64,000 nucleotides of DNA from Mycolicibacterium sp. MU0053 (GTDB taxonomy: Bacteria; Actinomycetota; Actinomycetes; Mycobacteriales; Mycobacteriaceae). A model generated the notes under the pieces. That model saw nothing but the letters and a program-made list of their open reading frames with translations. It was not told the origin of the DNA and did no database searches. The stretch lies in assembly GCF_963378095.1 (NCBI RefSeq), contig NZ_OY726397.1:4092001-4156000 (forward strand). Direction: 5' to 3'. Positions 45,751-55,090 of the stretch are shown piece after piece. The position numbers and the translations under genes are program-made. Every line of letters begins with the position of its first letter. Position 1 is the first letter of the stretch.

Positions 45751-47399
45751 AGCGCGGCCTTGATGGACGCGTGCAGCTGCCGCAGCGACGACCGGTCGGC
45801 CTTCACCTCCACGACCCGCATCCCGGTGAACGGTTCGTCGAGCACCGCGGCCAACTCGGCGGCCTCGACCTGCCGGCACTCGACGTGATAGGCCCGGCAC
45901 AGCGCCGCGATGTCGACGTCGTGCGGGGTGCCGAAGATCCGCGAGGACACATCGGAGAACCGCGGATCGCCCTGTTCGAGCAGCTCGAAGATGCCGCCGC
46001 CGTTGTCGTTGGAGACCACGATGGTCAACTGGCGCGGGGTGGGTTCGGTGGGCCCGATCAACAGCCCCGAGCTGTCGTGAACGAAGGTGAGGTCCCCGAT
46101 CAGCGCCACCGTGCGGCCCCCGGCGACGCGGTCGTGGGCCAGCGCGGCGCCGATGGCCGTCGAGACCGTCCCGTCGATGCCGGCCACCCCGCGGTTGGAG
46201 CGCACCGTGATGCCGCGGGCGGAGCCGGCCTCGGCGAGGCCGACCAGCGCCGCGTCGCGGACCGGGTTGGAAGCGCCGAGCACCAGCTGGTCCCCGTCGC
46301 GCAGCGCATCGGCGACCTCGGCCGCCACATGCAGGCCGGTCGTCACCGGATGCGCCTTGAGCTGACTGCGCACCGCCTCGACCGCGTGCCGGTTGACCTC
46401 CGAGCAGCGCCGCAACCACGCCGGGCTCGGCTCCCCGCTGACCACCGCGCGGGTGCCGGTGGCCTGCGAGTTGCCCGAGACATCGGGCCAGCGCGGCCCG
46501 GTGGTCAGGGCGAACACCGGCACCGACGGATCGGCCAGCAGCGCCGAGACCGGCCGGTGCAGCGTCGGCCGTCCCAGCATGATCACCTGATGCGGCCGCA
46601 GCAGCGGCAACGCCAGCGGGTGCAGCGGGTTGGCGGGCAGCGGCGCGGTGGGCTCGGCGATGGTCGGCAGGCCGGCCAGGTTGGGCTGCATCCCGGCGCC
46701 GTGGCCGGCGATCACCACGGTGTCCGGACCCAGATCGATGTCCAACGGCTGATCGAAGGTCACCGGCGGGGTGAAGGTCCACGGCCGGCCGTCGGGACGT
46801 CCGTCGGGTGGGCCCGCGCCACCATCGGTTTCGCGGTCGGGCACCAGCGGTTCGCGCAGCGGGATGTCGAACTGGACGGGGCCGGCGTTGGCACTGCGGG
46901 ATCCCTTGGCGGCCACCAGGACCCGGCACGTCGCCGAGCGCCACTTCGCGTTGAGCACGTCCATCCGCTCCGGAGACCCCTCGGCCAACCCCAGGCTGAT
47001 GTTGGCGCGCACCTGGGTACCGAAGTAGCCGAGCTGCTCCATGGTCTGATTCGCCCCGGTCCCCAGCAGTTCGTAGGGCCGGTTGGCGCTCAACACGATC
47101 AACGGCACCCGCGCGTAGTTGGCCTCGACCACGGCGGGCCCCAGGTTGGCCACCGCGGTTCCGGAGGTCATCGCCACGCACACGGGCGCGCCGGCGGCCA
47201 CCGCCAGGCCGATGGCCAGGTATCCCGCGGTGCGTTCGTCGATGCGCACGTGCAACCGGATCCGACCCGCACGGTCGGCGGCCTCCAGGGCGAACGCCAA
47301 CGGCGCATTACGCGATCCGGGGCACAGCACCACATCCCGCACGCCGCCACGAATCAATTCGTCAACGACGATGCGCGCCTGGGCCGTCGATGGGTTCAC
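45747..47399 (-). CDS. menD: SEPHCHC synthase, menaquinone biosynthesis
   Basis: 550 aa from a GTG at 47399 (VNPSTAQAR, the mycobacterial start); a second GTG one codon upstream is possible. The N-terminal catalytic-Glu segment [18 protein letters not shown] and the ThDP/Mg2+ motif [13 protein letters not shown] followed by [14 protein letters not shown] are present. The enzyme joins 2-oxoglutarate to isochorismate using thiamine diphosphate. It begins 4 bp after the bpoC stop and overlaps the DUF3592 gene. Confidence 0.93.
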   Translation of the reverse strand: MNPSTAQARIVVDELIRGGVRDVVLCPGSRNAPLAFALEAADRAGRIRLHVRIDERTAGYLAIGLAVAAGAPVCVAMTSGTAVANLGPAVVEANYARVPLIVLSANRPYELLGTGANQTMEQLGYFGTQVRANISLGLAEGSPERMDVLNAKWRSATCRVLVAAKGSRSANAGPVQFDIPLREPLVPDRETDGGAGPPDGRPDGRPWTFTPPVTFDQPLDIDLGPDTVVIAGHGAGMQPNLAGLPTIAEPTAPLPANPLHPLALPLLRPHQVIMLGRPTLHRPVSALLADPSVPVFALTTGPRWPDVSGNSQATGTRAVVSGEPSPAWLRRCSEVNRHAVEAVRSQLKAHPVTTGLHVAAEVADALRDGDQLVLGASNPVRDAALVGLAEAGSARGITVRSNRGVAGIDGTVSTAIGAALAHDRVAGGRTVALIGDLTFVHDSSGLLIGPTEPTPRQLTIVVSNDNGGGIFELLEQGDPRFSDVSSRIFGTPHDVDIAALCRAYHVECRQVEAAELAAVLDEPFTGMRVVEVKADRSSLRQLHASIKAAL

Positions 47400-47403
47400 C
47401 ACC

Positions 47404-48201
47404 TCAGGGTGTCACACCACCAGTCGAGGAGAAAAACTCCAGGATCGCGGTGTTGACGACGTCGGGGCGTTCGATGAAGCCGAGGTGCCCGGCGTCCGGA
47501 ATCTCCAGGTAGCGGCCGTTGGGCAGGGCATCGGCGACCTCCTTGCCCAGGTGCGGCGGCAGCAGCACATCGTCGGCGAATCCCAGCACCAGCACCGGGG
47601 TGGCGATGGACCGGTAGACCGACAACCGGTTGGCCCCAGGGTTGATCTCCAACTGCTGGCGCAGGCCGGGGGTGGCCTTGGTGGGCCACATGGTGAACAT
47701 CTGGATCCAGTCGTCGGCGCTGCGGTCGTCGTTCAGCGTCTTCGGCGAAAAGTTCTCCATCATGCGAACTTTCGCGTCGTACTCCGGTGGCACCTGCACC
47801 CCGGCATCCATCATGGTGCGCTCGGCGGCGTTGAAGAATTCGCGCGCGCGGTCGTGGCGGCCCCGGGTGGCCATCAGCACCGCCTGGCTGACCAACTCGG
47901 GCCGGGAGAGCATCAGTTCCTGCGCGATGAACGACCCCATCGACACCCCGACCACCCGCACCGGGCCGCCGACGAGTTCGTCGATCAGCGTGGCGGTGTC
48001 GGCCACCATGGTTTCGGTGGTGAACGCGCTGGCGTTCTCGGTGGCACCGACGCCGCGGTTGTCGAAAGTGATGGTGCGGAACCCGGCCCGGCGGAAGGCC
48101 GGGACCTGGTGCAGGTGCCAGGTGCGTCCGGCGCCGCCGCGCCCGGCGATGAAGAGCACCGGATCACCGGTACCACGGTCTTCGTAGGCCAGATTGATCA
48201 C
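47404..48201 (-). CDS. bpoC: Alpha/beta-hydrolase BpoC, candidate MenH
   Basis: 265 aa from a GTG at 48201. The nucleophile elbow is [14 protein letters not shown], the acid is likely in [11 protein letters not shown], and the catalytic His is in [13 protein letters not shown]. It has been called a non-haem bromoperoxidase in M. tuberculosis (Rv0554). It lies just upstream of menD in one operon, and MenH enzymes, which act right after MenD, share this fold, so it may supply that step. That is inference. Confidence 0.8.
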   Translation of the reverse strand: MINLAYEDRGTGDPVLFIAGRGGAGRTWHLHQVPAFRRAGFRTITFDNRGVGATENASAFTTETMVADTATLIDELVGGPVRVVGVSMGSFIAQELMLSRPELVSQAVLMATRGRHDRAREFFNAAERTMMDAGVQVPPEYDAKVRMMENFSPKTLNDDRSADDWIQMFTMWPTKATPGLRQQLEINPGANRLSVYRSIATPVLVLGFADDVLLPPHLGKEVADALPNGRYLEIPDAGHLGFIERPDVVNTAILEFFSSTGGVTP

Positions 48202-48258
48202 CCGGCCACGTTAGCCGAGGACGGCTTCGGCGTGATATGCCACGCCCACCGTGTCAGA

Positions 48259-48993
48259 TCACGCCGAAATCGCCCGCTTGCGGCGGCGGCCCCGGGCGGT
48301 GGCGATGGCGCGGTCCCAGGCCAGCAGCGCACCCGCCTTCAGCAGCGCGGGCTTGGCCATGTCCTTGGACAGCAGCGCGGTGGCGGTGGCCCGGGTGGCC
48401 GCCGAGGCCTTGGAGACATGGCCGGAGTCGAACGGCGGCTGCGGATCGTATTCGATGCCCAGCTGAACGGCCTTGGCCCTGGCCTCGCCGGCGAGCCGAG
48501 CCGCCAGCCACAGCCCCAGATCGATGCCCGCCGAGACGCCCGCGGCGGTCACGGTGTCGCCCTCGTGCACGATGCGTTCGTCGCCCACCGGGGTGACGCC
48601 GAACATCTTCAGCGTGGGCAACGTCGACCAGTGCGACGTGGCGCGCTTGCCGTCGAGCAGACCGGCCGCGGCCAGCACCATCGAGCCCGAGCACACCGAG
48701 GTCGTCCACGCGGCGCCGTGGTGCGCGCGGCGCAGCCAGTCCAGCACCTGCTCGTCGCGTGCCACCTCGACGCAGCCGGGCCCGCCCGGCACCAGCACCA
48801 CATCCGGTGCCGGGGTCTCGTCGAAGGTGTGGGTGGCGCCGATCATCAGCACCCCGGAGTCGGCGGTCAGCGGGCCCGTCTCATGCCAGAGGAGGCGCAC
48901 CTCGGCATCGGGCAGCCGGTGCAGCACCTCATACGGTCCGATGAAGTCCAACGCGGTGAAGTTCGGATAGAGGACGATCGCGATCTGGGTCAT
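48259..48993 (-). CDS. DJ-1/PfpI family protein, isonitrile hydratase-like
   Basis: 244 aa. The N-terminus VLYPNFTALDFIGPYEVL and the nucleophile-elbow cysteine in TSVCSGSMVLAAAGLL near residue 100 mark the DJ-1/PfpI (GATase-1) class; the ATSHWST block follows the isonitrile hydratase pattern. The C-terminal 35 residues are basic and unrelated to the fold. It lies 18 bp after the AraC/DJ-1 regulator on the same strand, so the pair is probably an operon. Confidence 0.8.
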   Translation of the reverse strand: MTQIAIVLYPNFTALDFIGPYEVLHRLPDAEVRLLWHETGPLTADSGVLMIGATHTFDETPAPDVVLVPGGPGCVEVARDEQVLDWLRRAHHGAAWTTSVCSGSMVLAAAGLLDGKRATSHWSTLPTLKMFGVTPVGDERIVHEGDTVTAAGVSAGIDLGLWLAARLAGEARAKAVQLGIEYDPQPPFDSGHVSKASAATRATATALLSKDMAKPALLKAGALLAWDRAIATARGRRRKRAISA

Positions 48994-49011
48994 GGCGTGC
49001 TCCTTGACGGG

Positions 49012-49977
49012 TCAGACGAAACTTCTGCGGTACTGGTCCGGCGAGATGCCGATGCGGCGAACAAAGTTGCGGCGCATGGTTTCCGAGGTGCCGAAGCCGC
49101 AGCGCGCGGCGATGGCGACGACGGTGTCGTCGGTTTCCTCGAGCTGGCGGCGGGCCGCCTCGGTGCGGATCCGCTCGACGTAGGCGCCCGGCGATTCGCC
49201 GACCTCGGCGGTGAACACCCGGATGAAATGCCGCGGACTCATCGCGGCGCGGCGCGCCAGCTCCGGGATGCTGTGCCGGCCGCCCGGCTCGGCTTCGACG
49301 ACCTCTTGCACCGCACGGATCGGCGCGCGTTTGGCCCGCGGCATCCACACCGGCGCCGCGAACTGCGTCTGTCCGCCCGGTCGGCGCAGGTAGAGCACCA
49401 GGTAGCGGGCCACCGTCTGCGCCACCTCGGTGCCGTGGTCGTCCTCGACGAGGGCCAGCGCCAGGTCGATGCCCGCGGTCACCCCCGCCGCCGTCCACAC
49501 CCGCTCCGAGCTGCGCACGAAGATCGGTTCGGGATCCACCTCCACGCCCGGGTACTCGTCGGCCAGCCGCTGCGCGAACGCCCAGTGGGTGGTGGCCCGG
49601 CAGCCGTCGAGCAGGCCGGCCTCGGCCGCCAGCGTCGCGCCGGTGCACACGCTGACGACGCGGCGCGCGGTGCCCGACACCCGCCGAATCCACGCCATCA
49701 ACTCCGGGTCGCGGCGGGCGCCCTCGACGCCCGTGCCGCCGGGCAACAACACGGTGTCGACGGACCCGGCCGCGGGCAGCGGGTGCGCCGCCAACTCGAG
49801 TCCGCTGTCGGTGCGGACCGGCTCTCCGCCGGCCGACACCAGCGTGACGTCGTATCCGACATCGGGGTTGCCGCCGCCGGCCAACACCAGCGAGGCCGTC
49901 GCGAACACCTCGAACGGGCCGACGACGTCCAGGGACTGCACCCCCGGAAAGCCCAGCAGCACGACCGTTGTTCGCAT
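49012..49977 (-). CDS. AraC-family regulator with DJ-1 sensor domain (GlxA/FtrA type)
   Basis: 321 aa from the ATG at 49977; one three codons upstream (49986) is also possible. The N-terminal half is a DJ-1-like domain with VLLGFPGVQSLDVVGPFEVF and SVCTGATLAAEAGLLDG. The C-terminal AraC HTH carries SIPELARRAAMSPRHFIRVF and AIAARCGFGTSETMRRNF. Such regulators sense small amines or aldehydes and usually control the next gene; here that is a second DJ-1 protein. Confidence 0.85.
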   Translation of the reverse strand: MRTTVVLLGFPGVQSLDVVGPFEVFATASLVLAGGGNPDVGYDVTLVSAGGEPVRTDSGLELAAHPLPAAGSVDTVLLPGGTGVEGARRDPELMAWIRRVSGTARRVVSVCTGATLAAEAGLLDGCRATTHWAFAQRLADEYPGVEVDPEPIFVRSSERVWTAAGVTAGIDLALALVEDDHGTEVAQTVARYLVLYLRRPGGQTQFAAPVWMPRAKRAPIRAVQEVVEAEPGGRHSIPELARRAAMSPRHFIRVFTAEVGESPGAYVERIRTEAARRQLEETDDTVVAIAARCGFGTSETMRRNFVRRIGISPDQYRRSFV

Positions 49978-50031
49978 GGATCTCATCGTGGCCCCCGGCG
50001 GCCGTGGCGTCTACGCCATACACCCCACCAA

Positions 50032-50988
50032 TTAGGACAACAGCGGATAGCACTCGGCGATCCGGCGCAGCCACCAGTCCCGCCGCGGCGCCGCGGCGCG
50101 CAACGCGGCCAGCCGGGCCGGATCCGGGGCGACCGGACCCACCGGGAGAAATCCGTCGACCGGTGCCGGCACCTCGGCCACGTCCTCGACGAACAGCCCG
50201 CCGGTGCCCAGCCCGCACGCGTGGTGCAGCGACGGCAGCGCCGCCGCGGCCCCGAGACCCACGGCGATGCCCACCGCCGAGTCCAGCGCACTGGAGATCA
50301 CCACTGGGATGTCGATCTGCTCGGCGATCCGCAGCAACGCCGAAACACCGCCCAGCGGAGCCACTTTGAGCACCGCGACATCGGCCGCGCGGGCGCGCAC
50401 GACCTGCAGCGGATCCTCGGCCTTGCGGATGCTCTCATCGGCCGCGACGGGCGTGGACACCCGGCGCCGCACCTCGGCCAACTCGGCGACCGACCGACAG
50501 GGTTGTTCGACGTACTCCAGCGGGCCGTCGGCGGTCAGCGCATCGATCGCGGCCACCGCCTCGGCGACCGTCCAGCCGCCGTTGGCGTCCACCCGCACCG
50601 TGGGCAGCTGGGCCCGCACCGCGTTGACCCGCGCCACGTCGTCGGCCAGGTGCTGGCCGGGCTCGGCGACCTTGACCTTGGCGGTTTGCGCGCCGGGGAA
50701 GCGCGCCAGCACCTCGGGGACCTCGGCGGCAGACACCGCGGGCACGGTGGCGTTGATGGCGATCCGGTCGCGGCGGCGCGGCGGGGGCCGATCGAAGGCC
50801 GACTCGACCGCCGAGGCCAGCCAGCATGCGGCTTCGGGCGGCTCGTACTCGGTGAACGCCCCGAATTCGCCCCAGCCGGTGGGGCCGTCGATCAACGCGA
50901 CCTCGCGCTCGGTGATGCCGCGGAACCGCACCCGCATCGGCAACGCGACGACGTGCACGCGGTCCAGCAGATCGCTCAAGGGCTCCAC
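50032..50988 (-). CDS. menC: o-Succinylbenzoate synthase
   Basis: 318 aa from a GTG at 50988. Enolase-superfamily features in order: the lysine motif TAKVKVAE near residue 105, the metal-binding aspartate in TVRVDANGGW, EYVEQPC, AADES and the second catalytic lysine in VLKVAPLGG. The enzyme dehydrates SHCHC to o-succinylbenzoate. It is divergent from the YCII gene by 89 bp and matches the position of Rv0553. Confidence 0.92.
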   Translation of the reverse strand: MEPLSDLLDRVHVVALPMRVRFRGITEREVALIDGPTGWGEFGAFTEYEPPEAACWLASAVESAFDRPPPRRRDRIAINATVPAVSAAEVPEVLARFPGAQTAKVKVAEPGQHLADDVARVNAVRAQLPTVRVDANGGWTVAEAVAAIDALTADGPLEYVEQPCRSVAELAEVRRRVSTPVAADESIRKAEDPLQVVRARAADVAVLKVAPLGGVSALLRIAEQIDIPVVISSALDSAVGIAVGLGAAAALPSLHHACGLGTGGLFVEDVAEVPAPVDGFLPVGPVAPDPARLAALRAAAPRRDWWLRRIAECYPLLS

Positions 50989-51077
50989 GGGATCTGAGGC
51001 TAGTCGGCGGTGCGATGAGTTTCCGGCCGCGGCGGCGTCTATACCGGCGACAGATCCCCGATGCGTAGGAGCTACCG

Positions 51078-51494
51078 ATGCGTTACATGCTGATCATGCG
51101 GTCGACCCCGGAGGCCGAGGAAGCCATGAAGGAAGTCCCGTTCGACGAGGTCGTGACCCACATGGGCCGCTACAACGAGGAACTCATCAACGCCGGGGTC
51201 ATGGTGGCCGGCGAGGGCCTGGCCCCACCCGAGGACGGCGGTTTCGTCGTCGACTTCAGCGCGGACCCGCCCGCGGTGCGCGACGGGGCCGTCGGCGAGG
51301 CGGCCGTGCTGTTCAACGGCTTCTGGATTCTCGAAGTGGCCACCAGGGACGAGGCCATCGGGTGGGCCACGAAATGCCCGCTGGGCCCCGGGATCAAGCT
51401 CGAGGTGCGGCGGGTGCCGACCATCGACGAGTTCCCGCCGGACAACGAGTACGTCCAGAAGGAGAAGGCCTGGCGCGAAAAGCTCAAGATATGA
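51078..51494 (+). CDS. YCII-related (YciI-like) protein
   Basis: 138 aa starting MRYMLIMRSTPEAEEAMKE, with a ferredoxin-like YciI fold (GRYNEELINAGVMVAGEGLAPP, then FWILEVATRDEAIGWATKCP). These are small dimeric proteins, often linked to sigma factors or detoxification, of unknown reaction. The ATG at 51078 follows TAGGAG. The stop is followed at once by a 49-bp palindrome that probably ends both this and the convergent gene. Confidence 0.85.
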   Translation: MRYMLIMRSTPEAEEAMKEVPFDEVVTHMGRYNEELINAGVMVAGEGLAPPEDGGFVVDFSADPPAVRDGAVGEAAVLFNGFWILEVATRDEAIGWATKCPLGPGIKLEVRRVPTIDEFPPDNEYVQKEKAWREKLKI

Positions 51495-51496
51495 GC

Positions 51497-51545
51497 GATT
51501 TCGGTGCGCTGGGTGGCGCTGAGCGCCTCCCAGCGCACCGAAATC
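51497..51545. terminator. 49-bp near-perfect palindrome between convergent genes
   Basis: Starts GATTTCGGTGCGCTGGG and ends with its exact reverse complement; the inner part pairs too, with one T-T mismatch, for a 24-base arm on each side of a single central base. It lies between the converging YCII and FAD/Fe-S genes and should act as a bidirectional terminator. Confidence 0.65.
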
Positions 51546-51550
51546 ACGCG

Positions 51551-54316
51551 TTAGAGGTGGTGTTCCAGCAGCTGAGCCAGGTGGATGCCGCGGCGCTCCG
51601 TCAGGTCGGCCAGCTGCGTCCGGCACGAGTAGCCGTCGGCCAGGATCGTGGTGTGCGGGCCGGCGGCGGTCACGGCCGGGCGCAGCGCCAGATCGGCCAC
51701 CGCCACCGAGACCTCGTAGTGCCCCTTCTCCACCCCGAAGTTCCCGGCCAGTCCGCAGCAGCCGGGAACCCGCTGCACCTGTGCGCCGGCCGCGGCCAGC
51801 AGCGCGGCGTCGGTGCCCCATCCCAGCACCGCGTGATGATGGCAATGTGGCTGGGCCAGCACCGATTCCCCGGCCAGCGACGGCGGCTCCCACCCGCGCT
51901 GCACCAGCAGTTCGGCCAGGGTGCGGGTGCGCGCGGCCACCGGATCGGCGGTGGGGCCCAGCAGTTCGCCGGCATCCGAGCGCAACACCGCCGTGCACGA
52001 CGGCTCGATCCCCACAATCGGCATGTCGGTGGCCGCCAACTCGTGCACGGTGCGCCCCAGGATCTTCTTCGCCGCATCGAGTTGACCGGTGGAGATCCAG
52101 GTCAGCGCGCAGCACCGCTGCTTGGCGGTCAGCACCGGCGCGTAGCCCGCGGCCTCCAGCACCCGCACCGCGGCGCGGCCCACCTCGGGGGTGAAGTAGT
52201 TGGTGAAGGTGTCGACGAACAGCAGCACCGGATCGCCCGGGGCCGCCGGCCGCCGGGCGAACCAGGATCGGAAGGTCTGGGGCGCGAACTCGGGAATGCG
52301 GCGGCGCCGGTCCACCCCCGCCAGCGCCGTCCCCAGCGGCCCGAGGCCGCGCAGGCCGGTGGCGGCGTTGACCAGGCGCGGCGCCGCGGCGGCCAGCTTG
52401 GCCCAGCGCGGCAGCCAGCCCAGCGAGTAGTGCGCGGCCGGCCGCGGCCGATGGCGGTAACTCTGGTGCAGCACTTCGGCTTTCAGCGCCGCCATGTCTA
52501 CTCCGGTCGGGCAGTCCGACAGGCAGCCCTTGCAGGACAGGCACAGATCCAGCGCCTCATGCACTTCCGCGGCGCGCCAACCGCCGGTCACCGCGGTGCC
52601 GTTGATCATCTCCTGCAGCACTCGGGCGCGGCCGCGGGTGGAGTCCTTCTCCTCCCCGGTGGCCAGGTACGACGGGCACATCACGCCGCCGGTGGCGCTG
52701 TTGTCGGCGCGACACTTGCCGACCCCGGTGCACCGGTGTACGGCCTGGGTGAAGTCGCCGCCGTCGTGGCGGTAGGCCAGCGCCAGGTCGCGGCGGCGGC
52801 TGGGGGCGGCGGGTTCGCGCAGATCGGCGTCGAACGGTCGCGGGTCGACCAGCACGCCGGGGTTCAGGATATTGCCCGGATCGAAGACGTGCTTGACGGC
52901 CGCGAACAACTCCAGCGCGGCCGGTGAGTACATCAGCGGCAGCAATTCGCTGCGGGCGCGGCCGTCGCCGTGCTCGCCGGACAGCGATCCGCCGTAGCCG
53001 GCCACCAGGGTCGCCGCGTCCTCGAGGAACCGGCGAAAGGCCGGTGTGCCACCGGGTTTCCGGAGCGGAAAATCGATCCGGATGTGCAGGCAGCCGTCGC
53101 CGAAGTGCCCGTAGGGCAGGCCCGTGAGGCCCGCGTCGGCCAGCAGCGCGTCGAAGTCGCGCAGGTAGCTTCCGAGCCGCTCCGGCGGCACGGCGGCGTC
53201 CTCCCAGCCGGCGTGGGCGGGCAGCCCCGCCGGACTTCGGCTCGACAGGCCCGCGCCGTCGGCCCGGATCCGCCACAGCGCAGCGGCCTGTGCCGGGTCC
53301 GAGACCACCGCCGCCGCCACGGTGCCGCAGTCCGTGCCGATTCGCTGCGCCCGCGCCACGGTGTCGGCCAGATCGTCGCCGGTGAGCTCGACGAACAGCC
53401 AGGCCGCTCCCGCCGGCAGCGGCGGAACCGCCTGCGGCCCGAACCTTTCCCGCACCACCTCGACGATCCGCGAGTCGATCCCCTCGCACGCCACCGGCCG
53501 ATGCGTGAGCACCTGGGGCGTCGCGTCGCCCGCCGCCGCGATATCGGGATAGCCCAACACCGCCAGCACCCGGTGCGCGGGTTCGGACACCAGCGCCACG
53601 GTGGCCTCGGTGAGGACGGCCAGCGTCCCCTCGCTGCCCACCAACAGCCGATTCAGGTCGAATCCCCGTTCGGGCAACAGGTTTTCAAGGCCGTAGCCCG
53701 AGACCTGCCGGCTGAACCGGGCGAACTCGGTGCGGATGGTCGCCAGGTTGTCCCGGCCGATCCGCTGCAGTCGCGACCGCGTCGACGCGGCGTCCAGAGT
53801 CTCGCCCTCGCCGGTCAACCCGCGCAACGCGAGCACGTTGTCGCTGGTGCGGCCGTAGCCCAGCGCGCGGGTGCCGCACGCGTTGTTGCCCACCATGCCG
53901 CCGATGGTGCACCGCGACGACGACGACGGGTCCGGCCCGAACCGCAGGCCCCGCGGTGCCAGGTGGCGCTGTAGCACCTCCTGGACGACGCCGGGTTCCA
54001 CGGTCGCGGTGCGCGCCTCTGGGTCGACCGCGAGCACCCGGTTGAGGTGACGGCTGAAGTCGAGCACCAGGCCGGGGCCCACGGCGTTGCCCGCGATGGA
54101 GGTTCCGCCCCCGCGTGAGGTCAATGGCACTCCCTCGGCGCGGCACACCGCCAGCGCGGCCGCGACCTCGTCGACGTGCCGGGGCCGCGCCACCACCAGT
54201 GGCGGCACCCGGTACAGCGAGGCATCGGTGGAGTAGGCCGCCCGCGTGGTGCCGTCGGTCAGCACGTCGGAGACGCCCGCACGGCGCAGCAGCGCCCCGA
54301 GGCTCGCCGGATCCAT
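51551..54316 (-). CDS. FAD-linked 2-hydroxyacid dehydrogenase fused to Fe-S/CCG domain
   Basis: 921 aa. The N-terminal half is a VAO-type FAD domain (PLTSRGGGTSIAGNAVG near residue 65, then CTIGGMVGNNACGTRALGYG). The C-terminal half has a ferredoxin motif CLSCKGCLSDCPTGVD near residue 605, a further Cys set (CTGVGKCR) and CCG repeats (RCCALTW, PGCCGLAGNFG). This is the YdiJ / D-2-hydroxyglutarate or D-lactate dehydrogenase layout. The ATG at 54316 was chosen; other starts upstream lie in the twin operator. It is divergent from, and probably repressed by, the GntR gene. Confidence 0.85.
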   Translation of the reverse strand: MDPASLGALLRRAGVSDVLTDGTTRAAYSTDASLYRVPPLVVARPRHVDEVAAALAVCRAEGVPLTSRGGGTSIAGNAVGPGLVLDFSRHLNRVLAVDPEARTATVEPGVVQEVLQRHLAPRGLRFGPDPSSSSRCTIGGMVGNNACGTRALGYGRTSDNVLALRGLTGEGETLDAASTRSRLQRIGRDNLATIRTEFARFSRQVSGYGLENLLPERGFDLNRLLVGSEGTLAVLTEATVALVSEPAHRVLAVLGYPDIAAAGDATPQVLTHRPVACEGIDSRIVEVVRERFGPQAVPPLPAGAAWLFVELTGDDLADTVARAQRIGTDCGTVAAAVVSDPAQAAALWRIRADGAGLSSRSPAGLPAHAGWEDAAVPPERLGSYLRDFDALLADAGLTGLPYGHFGDGCLHIRIDFPLRKPGGTPAFRRFLEDAATLVAGYGGSLSGEHGDGRARSELLPLMYSPAALELFAAVKHVFDPGNILNPGVLVDPRPFDADLREPAAPSRRRDLALAYRHDGGDFTQAVHRCTGVGKCRADNSATGGVMCPSYLATGEEKDSTRGRARVLQEMINGTAVTGGWRAAEVHEALDLCLSCKGCLSDCPTGVDMAALKAEVLHQSYRHRPRPAAHYSLGWLPRWAKLAAAAPRLVNAATGLRGLGPLGTALAGVDRRRRIPEFAPQTFRSWFARRPAAPGDPVLLFVDTFTNYFTPEVGRAAVRVLEAAGYAPVLTAKQRCCALTWISTGQLDAAKKILGRTVHELAATDMPIVGIEPSCTAVLRSDAGELLGPTADPVAARTRTLAELLVQRGWEPPSLAGESVLAQPHCHHHAVLGWGTDAALLAAAGAQVQRVPGCCGLAGNFGVEKGHYEVSVAVADLALRPAVTAAGPHTTILADGYSCRTQLADLTERRGIHLAQLLEHHL

Positions 54317-54318
54317 TC

Positions 54319-54348
54319 GTAGCATGCTACACCGTCGTAGCATGCTAC
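54319..54348. promoter_or_regulatory. Twin 12-bp palindromic operators for the GntR regulator
   Basis: The perfect palindrome GTAGCATGCTAC occurs at 54319-54330 and again at 54337-54348 (18-bp period). Together they fill almost the whole 35-bp gap between the two divergent start codons, so a bound repressor would cover both promoters or start sites. The pairing with the FadR-type gene is inferred. Confidence 0.7.
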
Positions 54349-54351
54349 GGT

Positions 54352-55062
54352 GTGCGGGTGGCGCAGGGACTTCCCGGGCTGCAACCGCTGGCCGAGCACG
54401 GCCGCCGATCCGAGGCCGCGGTGGCAGCGGTGCGGGCGGCAATCGACGACGGCCGGATGCAGCCCGGGATCCGCTACTCGGTGTACCAACTCGCCGAGTC
54501 GCTCGGCGTCTCCCGCACTCCGGTCCGCGAGGCGCTGCTGCTCTTGGAAGAGGTCGGGCTGGTCAAATTCGAAGCCCGGCAGGGGTTTCAGATCCTGGCG
54601 CCGCGCGCGACCGACATCGCCGACATCTTCGAGGTACGCCTGGCGCTGGAGATTCCGGCGGTGCGCACGGTGGCCGGCAGCGGGACCGGTCGGGACCGGT
54701 TGCTGCGGCAGCGCGAACTGATGCGCCAGGCCGCCGCGGCCGGTGACGAGCGCGCCTTCGTCCAGCACGATCAGGGGCTGCACGACCTGATCCTGGAATT
54801 GGCCGGCAACGCCCGGGCGCGGGCCATCGTCGCCCGCCTGCGCGAGGCCACCCGCCTGCTGGGCGCCTCGACGGCCGAGAAGACCCGGACGCTGGCCGAC
54901 ATCGACGCCGAACACGGCCCCATCGTCGACGCGGTGCTGGCCGGAGACCCCGATGCCGCCGAGGCCGCCATGCGCTCCCACCTCGTCGACACCGGAAAAC
55001 TGCTGGTGGAGCAGTCCCTGCGGGAAAATCCGGCGACCGGCGTCGAATCTGCCGTGTACTAG
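54352..55062 (+). CDS. GntR/FadR-family transcriptional regulator
   Basis: 236 aa from a GTG at 54352 (a GTG at 54358 is possible). The N-terminal winged HTH contains SVYQLAESLGVSRTPVREAL near residue 45. The FCD effector domain has FEVRLALEIPAVRTVAG, DQGLHDLILELAGN and EHGPIVDAVLAGDPDAAEAA, with conserved metal-binding histidines of the FadR class. The gene has no clear ribosome site and may be leaderless. Its likely target is the divergent FAD/Fe-S dehydrogenase. Confidence 0.85.
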   Translation: MRVAQGLPGLQPLAEHGRRSEAAVAAVRAAIDDGRMQPGIRYSVYQLAESLGVSRTPVREALLLLEEVGLVKFEARQGFQILAPRATDIADIFEVRLALEIPAVRTVAGSGTGRDRLLRQRELMRQAAAAGDERAFVQHDQGLHDLILELAGNARARAIVARLREATRLLGASTAEKTRTLADIDAEHGPIVDAVLAGDPDAAEAAMRSHLVDTGKLLVEQSLRENPATGVESAVY

Positions 55063-55081
55063 AACTGGAACACGTTCTAGT
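55058..55081. promoter_or_regulatory. KstR-type operator upstream of fadD8
   Basis: TGGAACACGTTCTA at 55066-55079 fits the KstR consensus TnnAACnnGTTnnA exactly as I recall it, and lies within a wider inverted repeat ACTAGAAC-N8-GTTCTAGT. It starts at the GntR stop codon and ends 9 bp before the fadD8 ATG. KstR represses cholesterol and related lipid catabolism genes in mycobacteria. Confidence 0.65.
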
Positions 55082-55090
55082 GTGGGTGCC

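Noticed and set aside
47119..50997. A 1292-codon open frame on the plus strand
   Set aside because: It runs antisense through menD, bpoC, DJ-1, AraC and menC, which have clear motifs; its His/Gly/Arg-rich translation is typical of high-GC shadow frames.
50204..52927. A 907-codon open frame on the plus strand
   Set aside because: It covers menC antisense, then YCII in a wrong frame, the terminator palindrome and part of the FAD/Fe-S gene antisense.
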